From an uncultured Cycloclasticus sp. (lineage in GTDB: Bacteria; Pseudomonadota; Gammaproteobacteria; Methylococcales; Cycloclasticaceae), in assembly GCA_913057515.1 (NCBI GenBank), contig CAJXOJ010000005.1, positions 1 through 64,000 on the forward strand: a stretch of 64,000 nt of DNA. Direction: 5' to 3'. Shown piece after piece: positions 18,412 to 27,181 of the stretch. The notes beneath the pieces are model-generated. The model saw only the letters and a program-made list of their open reading frames with translations. It was not told where the DNA came from and made no database searches. The translations under genes were made by a program, and so were the position numbers. The first letter of the stretch is position 1. Each line of letters opens with the position of its first letter.

Positions 18412-19307
18412 CTTTCATTGGCGATGCCATGTGGCACATGGCCTGTAGCTACATGCTCTTGAGCTGATTCGCAATGTGCAGCTTGGTCGTCAAAGAAAAT
18501 ATCAGCCCCAAAGGATTTAAGAAATGCCCCTTTGGGCAAGCCACCTAAGAATAGCGCTTCATCAATGCGAATGCCCCAAGAACGAAGTGTACGGACAACT
18601 CGCTCATGTGCTGGTGCCGAACGAGCTGTCACTAAAGCTGTTCGAACTGGAGAGACCTCTTCAGCAAATTGGCTTTGCAGGCTATGAAGCGCGGAAAGAA
18701 ATGATTTAAAAGGCCCACCTGTCATCGGTTCTTTCGCAGAGAATTGTTCATTTGCTGTAAACGCATCTAAGCCTTTTTCCTTGAATATTCGCTCAGACTC
18801 ATCAGAAAAAATAACCGCATCACCATCAAAAGCAATTCGTAACTGAGCATTATCAGCTGTACTGCCTTTACCTGACAAAATTGTCGCCGCAGCGTGCCCC
18901 GCATCTAAGGCTTTACGTACGTCCTCAGGGGCTGTTGAGAGGAACAAATCCACCTCAAAAGCAGAGATATAGCCGAAAGGCGTTTCGCCGCTAGTAAACG
19001 CCGCTCGCTTAATATCTAAGTCATGCTCACTGATTGAATTAAATACTCTCAACCCCGTGTCAGCGCTATTTCTAGATAACAAGACCACTTCTACTAACGA
19101 CTCAGGTAATCGCTCATTTAATCCTAAAAGCTTCTTCACCAATGGGTAGGCAACACCCGGATTAAGAGGTTCATCTTCTCTAGCGATTTGATAAGCGCAA
19201 TATGCTTCTTTACCTTCCGTTTCAAACACCCTATTTGACTCAACAAGGTCAAATAAGGCCATTGAGGATATACCTAGTGTTAATTTTTTAGCGGCTAACG
19301 TTTGCAT
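18408..19307 (-). CDS. cytosolic 5'-nucleotidase, NT5C1 family
   Basis: A 299-aa protein of the PF06189-type 5'-nucleotidases, which dephosphorylate nucleoside 5'-monophosphates. Visible landmarks are LTLGISSMALFDL at the N-terminus with an incomplete DxD-like motif, FDGDAVIFSDESERIF near residue 158 (haloacid dehalogenase-like Asp cluster), TARSAPAHERVVRTLR near 227, and FLGGLPKGAFLKSFGADIFFDDQ near 253. No signal peptide is seen, so it is probably cytoplasmic. It lies 71 nt downstream of the MFS transporter on the same strand. A nucleotide or nucleoside salvage link with that transporter is possible but unproven. Confidence 0.8.
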   Translation of the reverse strand: MQTLAAKKLTLGISSMALFDLVESNRVFETEGKEAYCAYQIAREDEPLNPGVAYPLVKKLLGLNERLPESLVEVVLLSRNSADTGLRVFNSISEHDLDIKRAAFTSGETPFGYISAFEVDLFLSTAPEDVRKALDAGHAAATILSGKGSTADNAQLRIAFDGDAVIFSDESERIFKEKGLDAFTANEQFSAKEPMTGGPFKSFLSALHSLQSQFAEEVSPVRTALVTARSAPAHERVVRTLRSWGIRIDEALFLGGLPKGAFLKSFGADIFFDDQAAHCESAQEHVATGHVPHGIANES

Positions 19308-19378
19308 GAATTACTCTCCTCAAATTTCACTTAGTTATCTTAAGTTAAAAAAACCTTTGTATTGGAATATTTTCTGCT

Positions 19379-20572
19379 TCAAATAGAACTGACACTCTCA
19401 CCCGTTGCCTGCAAGTCTTCTGGGTTATTTTTCTCAACCCATCTCCAGGCGACAAAAAGTGCTAGCAAACTTAACAAAGAGGCGATTGTAAACACCCACT
19501 CAGAGCCAAACCCATCCCATAAAAACCCCGCAATTAAGCCACCAAACATCCCGCCTGCACCATAGCCGACACTGCTATACAGTGCTTGCCCCTTATCTTG
19601 AGTCGCGCCTTTAAAGTAATGGTGCGTTAACTGGATGCAAACGACATGAAATGCACCAAATGATGCAGCATGCAACAATTGGGCGAATATCAACGCGCTA
19701 ATACTTTCACTAAGCCACGCGATGATTAACCACCGAATAACTGTTAAAAAAATACTCATTAGCAGCACCCATCTTAAGGAAACATGGTGAAGCAGCTTTT
19801 TAATAACAATAAACAGGGCAATTTCAGCGATCACACCTAAAGACCACAATTGGCCTATCTCACCTTCGCTATAGTTCAGATTACTTAATAATATTGAAAA
19901 GAAGGCGTAGTAAGCACCATGCGAAGCTTGTATTAAAAAGACCACCATAAAAAAGGCGGTAACTTTTCGTTGTTTCAAAATTGAATAAATCGCTGGGCCA
20001 GCCCTTTTAGGCTTTCGCCGTCCTTTTTCGCTTAACAGTAAGCTGGATAGAAAGATCATTATTAGGCATAAAGCAACCAATAGAGGCCAATCACTTAAAC
20101 TGGTCAAGTTCAAAATATATCCTGTTCCTGCAACGGTCACAACAAACCCGACCGAACCCCATAAACGTATTGCACTATAGAGGTTTGTATCTCGCCCAAG
20201 TTTGGTAAAAGTAATGGACTCAAACTGTGGCAGCATTGCATTCAAAAAGAAACTGTACACAAAAGTCACGAGCATGATACCTGTAAAGCTCTGTTCGAAT
20301 AACAAACAACTGTACGCGATAGCTGCTATGAGTGACGCGAGTTGAACGAGTCGCATTCGATCACCAAACCCCGCCGACAGCCAGGCCAAAATGCTGGGAG
20401 AAATAAGCTTTGTGCCCTGTATCACAGCAAAAACCAAACCAACTTGCGCAGCCATATAGCCAAGAGAGGTGAGGTAAAGGCCCAAATACGGCATAAATGC
20501 ACCCAGCGATGCAAAATAAAAAAAATAAAACCCAGACAAGCGCCAATATGGCAGTTTTTGTTCTACTTGCAA
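19379..20572 (-). CDS. MFS transporter, HcaT/LacY-like
   Basis: A 397-aa membrane protein with about 12 hydrophobic segments. The N-terminus YWRLSGFYFFYFASLGAFMP and the following YLGLYLTSLGYMAAQVG match the MFS_1_like (PF12832) proteins such as 3-phenylpropionate permease HcaT and nucleoside permeases. The substrate cannot be deduced. It lies 30 nt downstream of aroC and is probably co-transcribed with prmB and aroC, an arrangement that looks like housekeeping rather than a catabolic locus. Confidence 0.8.
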   Translation of the reverse strand: MQVEQKLPYWRLSGFYFFYFASLGAFMPYLGLYLTSLGYMAAQVGLVFAVIQGTKLISPSILAWLSAGFGDRMRLVQLASLIAAIAYSCLLFEQSFTGIMLVTFVYSFFLNAMLPQFESITFTKLGRDTNLYSAIRLWGSVGFVVTVAGTGYILNLTSLSDWPLLVALCLIMIFLSSLLLSEKGRRKPKRAGPAIYSILKQRKVTAFFMVVFLIQASHGAYYAFFSILLSNLNYSEGEIGQLWSLGVIAEIALFIVIKKLLHHVSLRWVLLMSIFLTVIRWLIIAWLSESISALIFAQLLHAASFGAFHVVCIQLTHHYFKGATQDKGQALYSSVGYGAGGMFGGLIAGFLWDGFGSEWVFTIASLLSLLALFVAWRWVEKNNPEDLQATGESVSSI

Positions 20573-20602
20573 TTTAGACCTGTCGAGCCATCGTAATAGT
20601 GC

Positions 20603-21709
20603 TTATAACGGTTCCTCACCAGATGGGATGTGGGGCATCGTTGATCTAACATCAATATTTTGCCCTCTATGTCTAATGACATGGTCCATCAAGGTAATCG
20701 CCATCATCGCCTCTGCTATAGGCGTTGCTCTTATACCTACACAAGGGTCGTGTCTCCCTTTTGTCACCACTTCAATAGGATTGCCTTTGCTATCAACCGA
20801 GCGGCCAGGGAGACGTAAACTTGAGGTAGGCTTTAAGGCAATACTCGCTGAAATTGTTTGCCCGGTTGAGATCCCTCCAAGAATTCCACCTGCATGATTA
20901 CTAAGAAAACCATCCGGTGTCATTTCATCACGAAATTCAGTTCCTAATGCCTCAACACACTCAAAGCCACCACCAATTTCCACACCTTTAACTGCATTAA
21001 TGCTCATTAAGGCATGTGCCAACTCTGCGTCAAGGCGGTCAAAAATGGGTTCACCTAAGCCTACTGGTACTCCCGTTGCTTGGACATTAACTCGTGCCCC
21101 CACTGAATCACCCGATTTCCTCAAGGCATCCATGTATAACTCTAACTCATTGATTTTATTGGGATCAGGGCTAAAGAAAGGATTCCCATAAACTTGCGCC
21201 ATATCAACCACATCAATTTTGATAGGCCCTAATTGAGCTAAATATCCTTTAATCTCTATCCCTAATTTTTCCTTTAAATACTTTTTTGCAATACCACCAG
21301 CCGCTACTCGCATGGCGGTCTCACGTGCAGATGAACGGCCGCCTCCGCGATAATCACGAAGACCATATTTTTGTTGGTAGCTATAGTCTGCATGACCAGG
21401 TCGAAAAGTATCTTTGATATTTGAATAATCCTTCGAGCGTTGATCCGTATTTTCTATTATCAGGCCAATGGATGTGCCAGTGGTTTTACCTTCAAACACA
21501 CCTGATAAAATTTTAACTTCATCTGCTTCTTTTCGTTGAGTCGTGTGTCTAGATGTGCCTGGTTTTCTTAAATCTAAGTCGCCTTGCAAGTCAGCTTCAC
21601 AAAGCTCTAACCCAGGAGGGCAACCGTCTACAACACAACCGATAGCAGGGCCGTGGCTTTCTCCAAAGCTGGTCACCGTAAATATTTTTCCTAATGAATT
21701 TCCTGACAT
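20603..21709 (-). CDS. aroC: chorismate synthase
   Basis: Last step of the shikimate pathway: 5-enolpyruvylshikimate-3-phosphate to chorismate, using reduced FMN. The 368-aa sequence has all three family signatures: [20 protein letters not shown] at the N-terminus, the FMN-contacting [18 protein letters not shown] near residue 120, and a C-terminal [17 protein letters not shown] with [10 protein letters not shown]. It sits 25 nt downstream of prmB, an order also found in enterobacteria and pseudomonads. Confidence 0.97.
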   Translation of the reverse strand: MSGNSLGKIFTVTSFGESHGPAIGCVVDGCPPGLELCEADLQGDLDLRKPGTSRHTTQRKEADEVKILSGVFEGKTTGTSIGLIIENTDQRSKDYSNIKDTFRPGHADYSYQQKYGLRDYRGGGRSSARETAMRVAAGGIAKKYLKEKLGIEIKGYLAQLGPIKIDVVDMAQVYGNPFFSPDPNKINELELYMDALRKSGDSVGARVNVQATGVPVGLGEPIFDRLDAELAHALMSINAVKGVEIGGGFECVEALGTEFRDEMTPDGFLSNHAGGILGGISTGQTISASIALKPTSSLRLPGRSVDSKGNPIEVVTKGRHDPCVGIRATPIAEAMMAITLMDHVIRHRGQNIDVRSTMPHIPSGEEPL

Positions 21710-21734
21710 ATCCTGTCTACTTGTCGTTAATTAA

Positions 21735-22655
21735 TTACGTTAGTTTAGCTTGAAATTGGCTTCTATATTCCAATAACTGTTCTTTTGTTAGCATGAAAAC
21801 CCCATGCCCTCCATGGTCAAATTCTTGCCATAAAAAAGGTACTGTCGGGTAACACTCTTGAAGCGCCTCATCCGTATTACCAACCTCTACATAAAGATTA
21901 CCGCCATCATTTAAGTGCTCTGGAGCATTGGCCAAAATTTTATGTACCAAGTCGAGCCCCGACACACCTCCATCTAAGCCAAGCCTCGGTTCTTTATAAA
22001 ACTCCTCTGGTAATGCCGATAGCTCGTCATGCCCAACATAAGGCGGGTTACTAACGATTAAGTCATATGTCTTCCCCGCAAGGCCGTCAAATAAATTTGA
22101 TTCAATCGCATCAACTCTTTTATCGAGCCCATGTCGTTGAATATTCTTTTTAGCGACATTAAGTGCAGGTTTTGAAATATCGGCTAAATCAACAGTTATA
22201 TTAGGAAAATACACAGCACAAGCAATACCAATGCAGCCACTGCCAGTACATAAGTCTAAAATATCGCCGACTCTGTCAATATCAACCCAAGGTGTAAACG
22301 CCTCATCGATGAGTTCAGCAAAAGGTGAACGCGGGATCAAAACATCCACATTCACAAAAAAGGCTAGCCCTGCAAACCACGCTTCACCCAGTAAATAAGC
22401 TGCCGGCGTTTTTTCATTAACCCTTCGTTCAAATGTAGCCAGTATTTTTTCCTTAACGTCAGCGTTAACAATTTCCTCAAGCACTCGCTCATCCGTTAAT
22501 GGTAAATTATTCGTCATACTGAGAACAATATAAGCCGCTTCATCTATAGCGTTATCCGTTCCATGGCCAAAATACAGTCCAGCCGTCTCAAATAAATGTT
22601 CACCCTCACTCATTAATTGCTTAATTGTATTTATTTCTTGTAATTTGATTGTCAT
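21735..22655 (-). CDS. prmB: ribosomal protein uL3 N5-glutamine methyltransferase PrmB
   Basis: Methylates a glutamine of ribosomal protein L3. It has the SAM-binding LDLCTGSGCIGIA near residue 130 and the catalytic NPPY in DLIVSNPPYVGHDEL near 190; LYFGHGTDNAIDEAAYIVL near residue 30 is typical of PrmB rather than PrmC. The ORF track starts at a GTG at 22691, giving 318 aa. I prefer ATG 22655 (306 aa; E. coli has 310) because homology starts nearby and a TATAAT hexamer lies between the two candidates. Neither start has a convincing ribosome-binding site. First gene of the prmB-aroC-MFS run. Confidence 0.9.
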   Translation of the reverse strand: MTIKLQEINTIKQLMSEGEHLFETAGLYFGHGTDNAIDEAAYIVLSMTNNLPLTDERVLEEIVNADVKEKILATFERRVNEKTPAAYLLGEAWFAGLAFFVNVDVLIPRSPFAELIDEAFTPWVDIDRVGDILDLCTGSGCIGIACAVYFPNITVDLADISKPALNVAKKNIQRHGLDKRVDAIESNLFDGLAGKTYDLIVSNPPYVGHDELSALPEEFYKEPRLGLDGGVSGLDLVHKILANAPEHLNDGGNLYVEVGNTDEALQECYPTVPFLWQEFDHGGHGVFMLTKEQLLEYRSQFQAKLT

Positions 22656-22739
22656 GGAGGCATAGAAAGGATTATATTTAACGCAATTCACTACCTAATT
22701 ATTTTAACTCAATTAAGAACTTATAAAACACTTTAAAAG

Positions 22740-23984
22740 ATGTCTATTAGAAATTTAACAGTCGAAGAAGTTAACTCTTTATTCCCTATTAGGAACTTCT
22801 CTGACAGTAGTAAACAACAAATGCTAAAAGTGGCACAAACGGAAACTTTCGATGCCAATAGTGTTCTCTTTTCTGCCGGCAGCAGTAATGGTCACCAAGT
22901 ATACCTTTTAGAAGGTAAAGTTCTACTCACTCTCCCCAACAATAAGGAACGGGTTATAGAAGGTGGGCACATAGAGGCTCGCTTCCCTATTGATAACAAC
23001 ACCCCACACCAAGCAACGGCTCTTGCAATCAGTCCAGTAACTATACTATCCATTAAACACTCAACCATAGACAGTTTAATGAATGGCGTTTCCCTTGGTG
23101 ACAATGGTCAGCTTGGCATCCTTGAAGAAAACGAAGATTCCCTACTTTATAACCAGCTTTATTTTGAAGTTACTCAGGAAATGCAAGCTGATAAGTTAGC
23201 ATTACCTTCCATTCCAGAAACTGCCATAAAAGTGCGAACAGCCGTTTCAGACCCTCATGCAACATCAGCTAAAATAGCAACATTAATTCAACAAGACCCT
23301 GCCATTACTGCCCAGCTTATTAAAGTCGCTAACAGTCCCCTTTTTAGAGGGCGTGAACGAATTGAAGCGCTACCACCCGCTATCACGCGATTGGGAATGA
23401 AAGGCATTAGCAACCTTATCACCTCATTTACCATGAGAATGGTTTTTAATGCTAAAACAAAAGATGTTAAAGAATTAATTTCAACACTTTGGCTACATAG
23501 CCGTGATGTGTCTGGAATATGTGCAGTTATGGCTAAAAAACTTAAAGGTTTTGATGCAGACAAAGCCATGCTAGCCGGTTTAATACACGATATTGGCACG
23601 ATACCTATTCTTACTCATGCTGATAAGCACCCCAACTTAATAAGCAATAAACGTGATGTACAAAACACCCTTAAAAAACTAACACCAGTCATAGGAAAAA
23701 TGGTGCTAGAAAAATGGAACTTCACTGAAGATTTTATTGAGTTAGCCCTTAATGCTGAAGATTGGGAGCGCAAAACAACTCAACCCGCTAATTACACCGA
23801 CCTAGTCATTGTGGCCCAGTTACTCAGTTATAGGAATACGCCTTTACAAGAAGGCCACCCTGACCCTGCAAGCATTCCAGCCTATGAACGTCTTACCAAA
23901 TTACTCAAAGACCCCAGTGATTCAATCGATGTGGTAGAAAATTCACAGGAAGAACTGGCCGACATAAAACAGCTGTTCAACTAA
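22740..23984 (+). CDS. cyclic-nucleotide-binding domain + HDOD domain protein
   Basis: A 414-aa two-domain regulator. Residues about 15-125 form a cNMP-binding-like beta barrel (FDANSVLFSAGSSNGHQVYLLEGKVLLTL), although the phosphate-binding cassette is not obvious, so nucleotide binding is uncertain. Residues about 155-350 form an HDOD domain: LPSIPETAIKVRTAV, IQQDPAITAQLIKVANSPLF, and the HD-like AGLIHDIGTIPIL. HDOD proteins lack phosphohydrolase activity and act in signalling, often near motility genes. It precedes the FliK-like gene by 17 nt, so co-transcription is likely. It diverges from prmB. Confidence 0.82.
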   Translation: MSIRNLTVEEVNSLFPIRNFSDSSKQQMLKVAQTETFDANSVLFSAGSSNGHQVYLLEGKVLLTLPNNKERVIEGGHIEARFPIDNNTPHQATALAISPVTILSIKHSTIDSLMNGVSLGDNGQLGILEENEDSLLYNQLYFEVTQEMQADKLALPSIPETAIKVRTAVSDPHATSAKIATLIQQDPAITAQLIKVANSPLFRGRERIEALPPAITRLGMKGISNLITSFTMRMVFNAKTKDVKELISTLWLHSRDVSGICAVMAKKLKGFDADKAMLAGLIHDIGTIPILTHADKHPNLISNKRDVQNTLKKLTPVIGKMVLEKWNFTEDFIELALNAEDWERKTTQPANYTDLVIVAQLLSYRNTPLQEGHPDPASIPAYERLTKLLKDPSDSIDVVENSQEELADIKQLFN

Positions 23985-24001
23985 GTTACCTCTTAAATTC
24001 T

Positions 24002-25300
24002 TTGGAAATACCCCGCAACTTTACCAGCCCTCTACTAGATACCGGAAAGCCAACATTATCGATTGATAAACTACAAACAGGTCAATCTACCTACGCTAAA
24101 ATTATTGATCAGTTACCAAATAAAACTGACATTATTCTTCGCATAGGCAAGCAAACTCTTCAAGCTAGAACTGAGGTCCCAGTTACTGTTGGAGAAACAG
24201 TTAAAGTAACGGTAGAAAAGACAGCATCAGAGCTAATCCTCAAGATAAAACCACCCGCCCAGCAAACGAGTGTTATTGACTCCAGTTTACGCCAGTTAAT
24301 TCCAAAACAAACAGCCGTTAGCGAATTTCAACAAACTCTTAAGCAAGTTTTCACGAGCATTAACCAGCTGACGTTTACTTCCCAACAACCACAGCCTCAA
24401 GACCTAACATCGCAATCAGCGAAGCTTAAACGCTTAGCTATTAACATTCTCCTTACACTACCCGATCGACAAAAGCTAACATCCAGCGAAGGCTTTAAAA
24501 GTGCCTTACAAAATTCAGGCGTATTTTTAGAACCCAAACTACGACAAGCTTTACTTGCTAATATCTCAACATTGGAGGGGCATAATCACGGTATCAAAAA
24601 ACCTCCCTTGGGCAGTCAAAATCACCTCCTAACAAACAGTCAATCTCCTATTGCCTTTACCCAAGTCGACCTTAAAAGTAACCTCATTAAGCTTATTCAG
24701 CTATTAAAGTCGTGGCCCAAAATACCCGCTACCCTCCCCCAACAGGTCAGTGAAAACTCTCTTCTCATTCCAAACAAATCACCAGTTACTGTTGCACAAG
24801 CCACTAACCCCGCCTTGATATTAGAAAACCAAATAAAGGAGTTAATGAGCAAAACAGAGGGTGCTGTGGCAAAAATCACCTTAAATCAACTCGCTAGTTC
24901 GAATACTGAACAAACTGGCAACCGTCAAACTTGGCAAATTGAAATTCCTTTTTTAAGCAACCAAAGCTCTGAATCTGTTTTTTTACAGATTGAGCGTGAG
25001 GATGCACCTAATGCACAGCACCAAGAGGAGGAACAGAAATGGACAATATCGCTAGAGATGAACCCACCAAAACTTGGCTTAATTAAAAACAAATTAAGTT
25101 TAAACAAACAACACGTTAATGCAGATTTTTGGGCTGAAAACCCAGAAACTAGGGACTTAATTCAACAGCATTTAGATGTGTTCAAAAAACAACTCATTCG
25201 CGCCAACTTACAACCTGAGCATATTCAAGCAAGTAACGGAACGGGGCCTATTATTCAAAAATTACAACCTAGCACCTCTATCTTGAGCGAGAAAGCATAA
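24002..25300 (+). CDS. FliK-like flagellar hook-length control domain protein (second copy)
   Basis: A 432-aa protein. The N-terminal about 85 residues (LQTGQSTYAKIIDQLPNK...LILKIKPP) match the beta-rich start common to secondary FliK-like proteins. The middle is Gln/Ser/Pro-rich. The C-terminal about 140 residues (WQIEIPFLSNQ...WTISLEMNPPKLGLIKNKL...FKKQLIRANLQPEHIQ) resemble the FliK C-terminal domain. It differs from the canonical fliK at 38722-39960, so the window holds two. The start is TTG at 24002 with no clear SD; no in-frame ATG exists nearby. Its stop overlaps the next start by 1 nt (TAATG), so it is translationally coupled to the FlhB-CTD gene. Hook-length or secretion-switch function is inferred from family and partner. 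Confidence 0.7.
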   Translation: MEIPRNFTSPLLDTGKPTLSIDKLQTGQSTYAKIIDQLPNKTDIILRIGKQTLQARTEVPVTVGETVKVTVEKTASELILKIKPPAQQTSVIDSSLRQLIPKQTAVSEFQQTLKQVFTSINQLTFTSQQPQPQDLTSQSAKLKRLAINILLTLPDRQKLTSSEGFKSALQNSGVFLEPKLRQALLANISTLEGHNHGIKKPPLGSQNHLLTNSQSPIAFTQVDLKSNLIKLIQLLKSWPKIPATLPQQVSENSLLIPNKSPVTVAQATNPALILENQIKELMSKTEGAVAKITLNQLASSNTEQTGNRQTWQIEIPFLSNQSSESVFLQIEREDAPNAQHQEEEQKWTISLEMNPPKLGLIKNKLSLNKQHVNADFWAENPETRDLIQQHLDVFKKQLIRANLQPEHIQASNGTGPIIQKLQPSTSILSEKA

Positions 25301-25587
25301 TGACCGATATAGTTAACCCATCTGATATTGCCGTAGCCTTAAAATACGATGGCCAACACGCACCCACCATCACCGCTAAAGGCAGTGGAAACCTTGCACA
25401 AGAAATCATTGATCTTGCCATCGCTAATGATATTCCTTTGGACAACAACCCTGAGCTGGTCAAAATTCTCAGCAGCATTCCCTTGGGGGAAGAAATTCCT
25501 GAAGCCTTATATATTGCTGTTGCAGAAGTGATTGCTTTTGCTTATATACTCTCCGATAAAGTGCCAGAAAACTTTACCAACAAGTGA
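25300..25587 (+). CDS. orphan FlhB C-terminal-domain protein
   Basis: A 95-aa protein matching the cytoplasmic C-terminal domain of FlhB/YscU without any membrane segment: DIAVALKYDGQHAPTITAKG at the start and PLDNNPELVKILSSIPLGEEIPEALYIAVAEVIAFAYIL at the end. Compared with full-length FlhB in this window (VTNPTHFAVALKYEEGGNGAP), the NPTH cleavage motif is replaced by NPSDIAV, so autocleavage is not expected. Such stand-alone FlhB2 proteins, for example YlqH of Bacillus, occur next to FliK-like genes. It converges on the DUF2802 gene with only 2 nt between stops. Confidence 0.85.
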   Translation: MTDIVNPSDIAVALKYDGQHAPTITAKGSGNLAQEIIDLAIANDIPLDNNPELVKILSSIPLGEEIPEALYIAVAEVIAFAYILSDKVPENFTNK

Positions 25588-25589
25588 CA

Positions 25590-25982
25590 CTAAGCTGTAT
25601 GTAAACGAATAAGAAGCCCCGCTTCATCCACGGTTAAATGAAATTTTTCAACAATTTCATCAACACTAGCACCTTTTTTCGCCAGCTCAACCGCACCTTG
25701 AAATTCCTGTAGGTGTTCAAAAGAGTCACTGCCTTCTAACTCTTCTAATCGTTCAATTAGACTACGAATTCGGCGCTCAAGCCCAGCCACTCGTTCATCA
25801 ACGCCTAAGCCACTCACACAAAGCGATGACACGTCATGTTCAATCGTTGCTACCTTTTGCCTCACCTTTGCCACTTCATCCTGTAAAGATTTATTCAGGC
25901 GTTGCAGTTTAAATCGCGCAATAAATAACAGAATAATCGCTGCACATAAAACAGCGATTAATACCAGACTATAGTCGTTCAT
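25590..25982 (-). CDS. DUF2802 membrane-anchored coiled-coil protein
   Basis: A 130-aa protein with one N-terminal membrane segment (LVLIAVLCAAIILLFIARF), then a coiled coil (about 30-85) and a conserved C-terminal FQGAVELAKKGASVDEIVEKFHLTVDEAGLLIRLH resembling a helix-turn-helix. DUF2802 genes close the fliA-che-mot operon in Pseudomonas and Shewanella. Its start overlaps the stop of the 53-aa ORF (TGATG), so it belongs to the motC-motD transcript. Function unknown; a role at the flagellar pole is a guess from context. Confidence 0.8.
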   Translation of the reverse strand: MNDYSLVLIAVLCAAIILLFIARFKLQRLNKSLQDEVAKVRQKVATIEHDVSSLCVSGLGVDERVAGLERRIRSLIERLEELEGSDSFEHLQEFQGAVELAKKGASVDEIVEKFHLTVDEAGLLIRLHTA

Positions 25983-26143
25983 CAGACTCTTTCATCTATG
26001 TGCTTAACAGCTTCACCCGAGTCGTCAACGTTATCTTGTAACTCAGGTTTAACTACCCGTTTATTGGTATTTTGAGGGTCTTTATTGATTGGCTTAACAG
26101 GCTTAATCACGGTACTTGGGGGCACTTTATTTATACTGTCCAT
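25982..26143 (-). CDS. 53-aa hypothetical protein in motor operon
   Basis: A short ORF below the track cutoff, reading MDSINKVPPSTVIKPVKPIN and ending in VDDSGEAVKHIDERV. It begins 18 nt after motD, has a TAGG-type ribosome-binding site, and its TGA overlaps the DUF2802 ATG (TGATG). It has no membrane segment, is Lys/Pro-rich in the first half and acidic in the second, and is probably unstructured. Tight coupling on both sides makes translation likely. I recognise no family. Confidence 0.6.
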   Translation of the reverse strand: MDSINKVPPSTVIKPVKPINKDPQNTNKRVVKPELQDNVDDSGEAVKHIDERV

Positions 26144-26161
26144 AAATGTTACCTAGTTAAA

Positions 26162-27178
26162 TTATTGGTTTAAAAACTGATTAAATCGGCTACTTTTTGC
26201 TTTTTCAAGCTTTTCAATTTTATCTATCATGGGCTCACTTGGAGTATCCGTATTAGCACTTGAAGGCTCAATAGCTTCTTGTAACTCAACGGCTTCCTCC
26301 TCGATAATTAACGATGCCTTATCCGCGTTATCTGCTGTTTTCCTTTTTTCTGTAAATCGTGAAATGGCATTAGATTGAATAACAATAATAACGCGTCTAT
26401 TTCTCTCTCGCCCTTCAGGGGTTTCGTTATCCTCAATAGGGTGATGCTCACCATAGCCAACCGCAGCTAAACGATCGGGGTTAATACCATATTTAGTAAA
26501 CAAGTGGACAACACTAGCCGCACGGGCCGCAGACAACTCCCAGTTTGAAGGATACTCATATGAGTTAATAGGAATATTATCGGTAAACCCCTCCACTTGT
26601 ACCGCATTATTTAATTTACGAATGGGTTTTGCTACTTTCCATAACACACGCAAGGCTTCATTTCCTAAAGTAGCATTTCCACTTCCAAACAACATACTAC
26701 TATTCAACTCTACTTCAACCCAAAGATCATTTTTTTCAACGGATACAAGATCTCTATCAATCAGTGGAGATAGCGCCATTTCCAGCTGGTCACCCAACTG
26801 CTCAAGTACTTTTGCCTCACTTAATTTTTGATCACCCTCTATGTCACTATCAACAATCTCAGCCGTCATCTGTGGCTTAGAGTCAGAAAACAGTTCAGGA
26901 ATAATTTGATCCCCACCGTTCTCTAGTTTCATCAATCTTTCAATAAGCTCTTTATTTTGAAGGATATCTCCAATTTCAAGGGGGATCATAGTTTTGGACT
27001 GTCCTTTAAAGGCCCCGTCTAAGGTATTTGACAGCACGCGGTATTTACCCTCATTAACAGATGAAACTGAATACATCACCACAAAAAAAGCAAACAAAAG
27101 CGTAATAAAATCAGCATAGGAAACAAGCCATCGTTCGTGGCTTTCGTGTTCCTCTAACTTTTTTTTCCGCCGAGCCAT
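26162..27178 (-). CDS. motD: flagellar motor protein MotD (MotB family)
   Basis: Peptidoglycan-anchored stator subunit. The 338-aa protein starts with a basic patch (MARRKKKLEE), then a single membrane helix with the proton-conducting aspartate in VSYADFITLLFAFFVVMYSV near residue 23. The OmpA-like peptidoglycan-binding domain lies at about 175-270 (VQVEGFTDNIPINSYEYPSNWELSAARAASV cut here into VEGFTDNIP and WELSAARAASV; RERNRRVIIVI at its end). A long acidic C-terminal tail follows, longer than in E. coli MotB. It is 3 nt downstream of motC. The pairing with MotC, and the MotD rather than MotB label, follow the pseudomonad operon order after fliA. Confidence 0.9.
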   Translation of the reverse strand: MARRKKKLEEHESHERWLVSYADFITLLFAFFVVMYSVSSVNEGKYRVLSNTLDGAFKGQSKTMIPLEIGDILQNKELIERLMKLENGGDQIIPELFSDSKPQMTAEIVDSDIEGDQKLSEAKVLEQLGDQLEMALSPLIDRDLVSVEKNDLWVEVELNSSMLFGSGNATLGNEALRVLWKVAKPIRKLNNAVQVEGFTDNIPINSYEYPSNWELSAARAASVVHLFTKYGINPDRLAAVGYGEHHPIEDNETPEGRERNRRVIIVIQSNAISRFTEKRKTADNADKASLIIEEEAVELQEAIEPSSANTDTPSEPMIDKIEKLEKAKSSRFNQFLNQ

Positions 27179-27181
27179 GAC

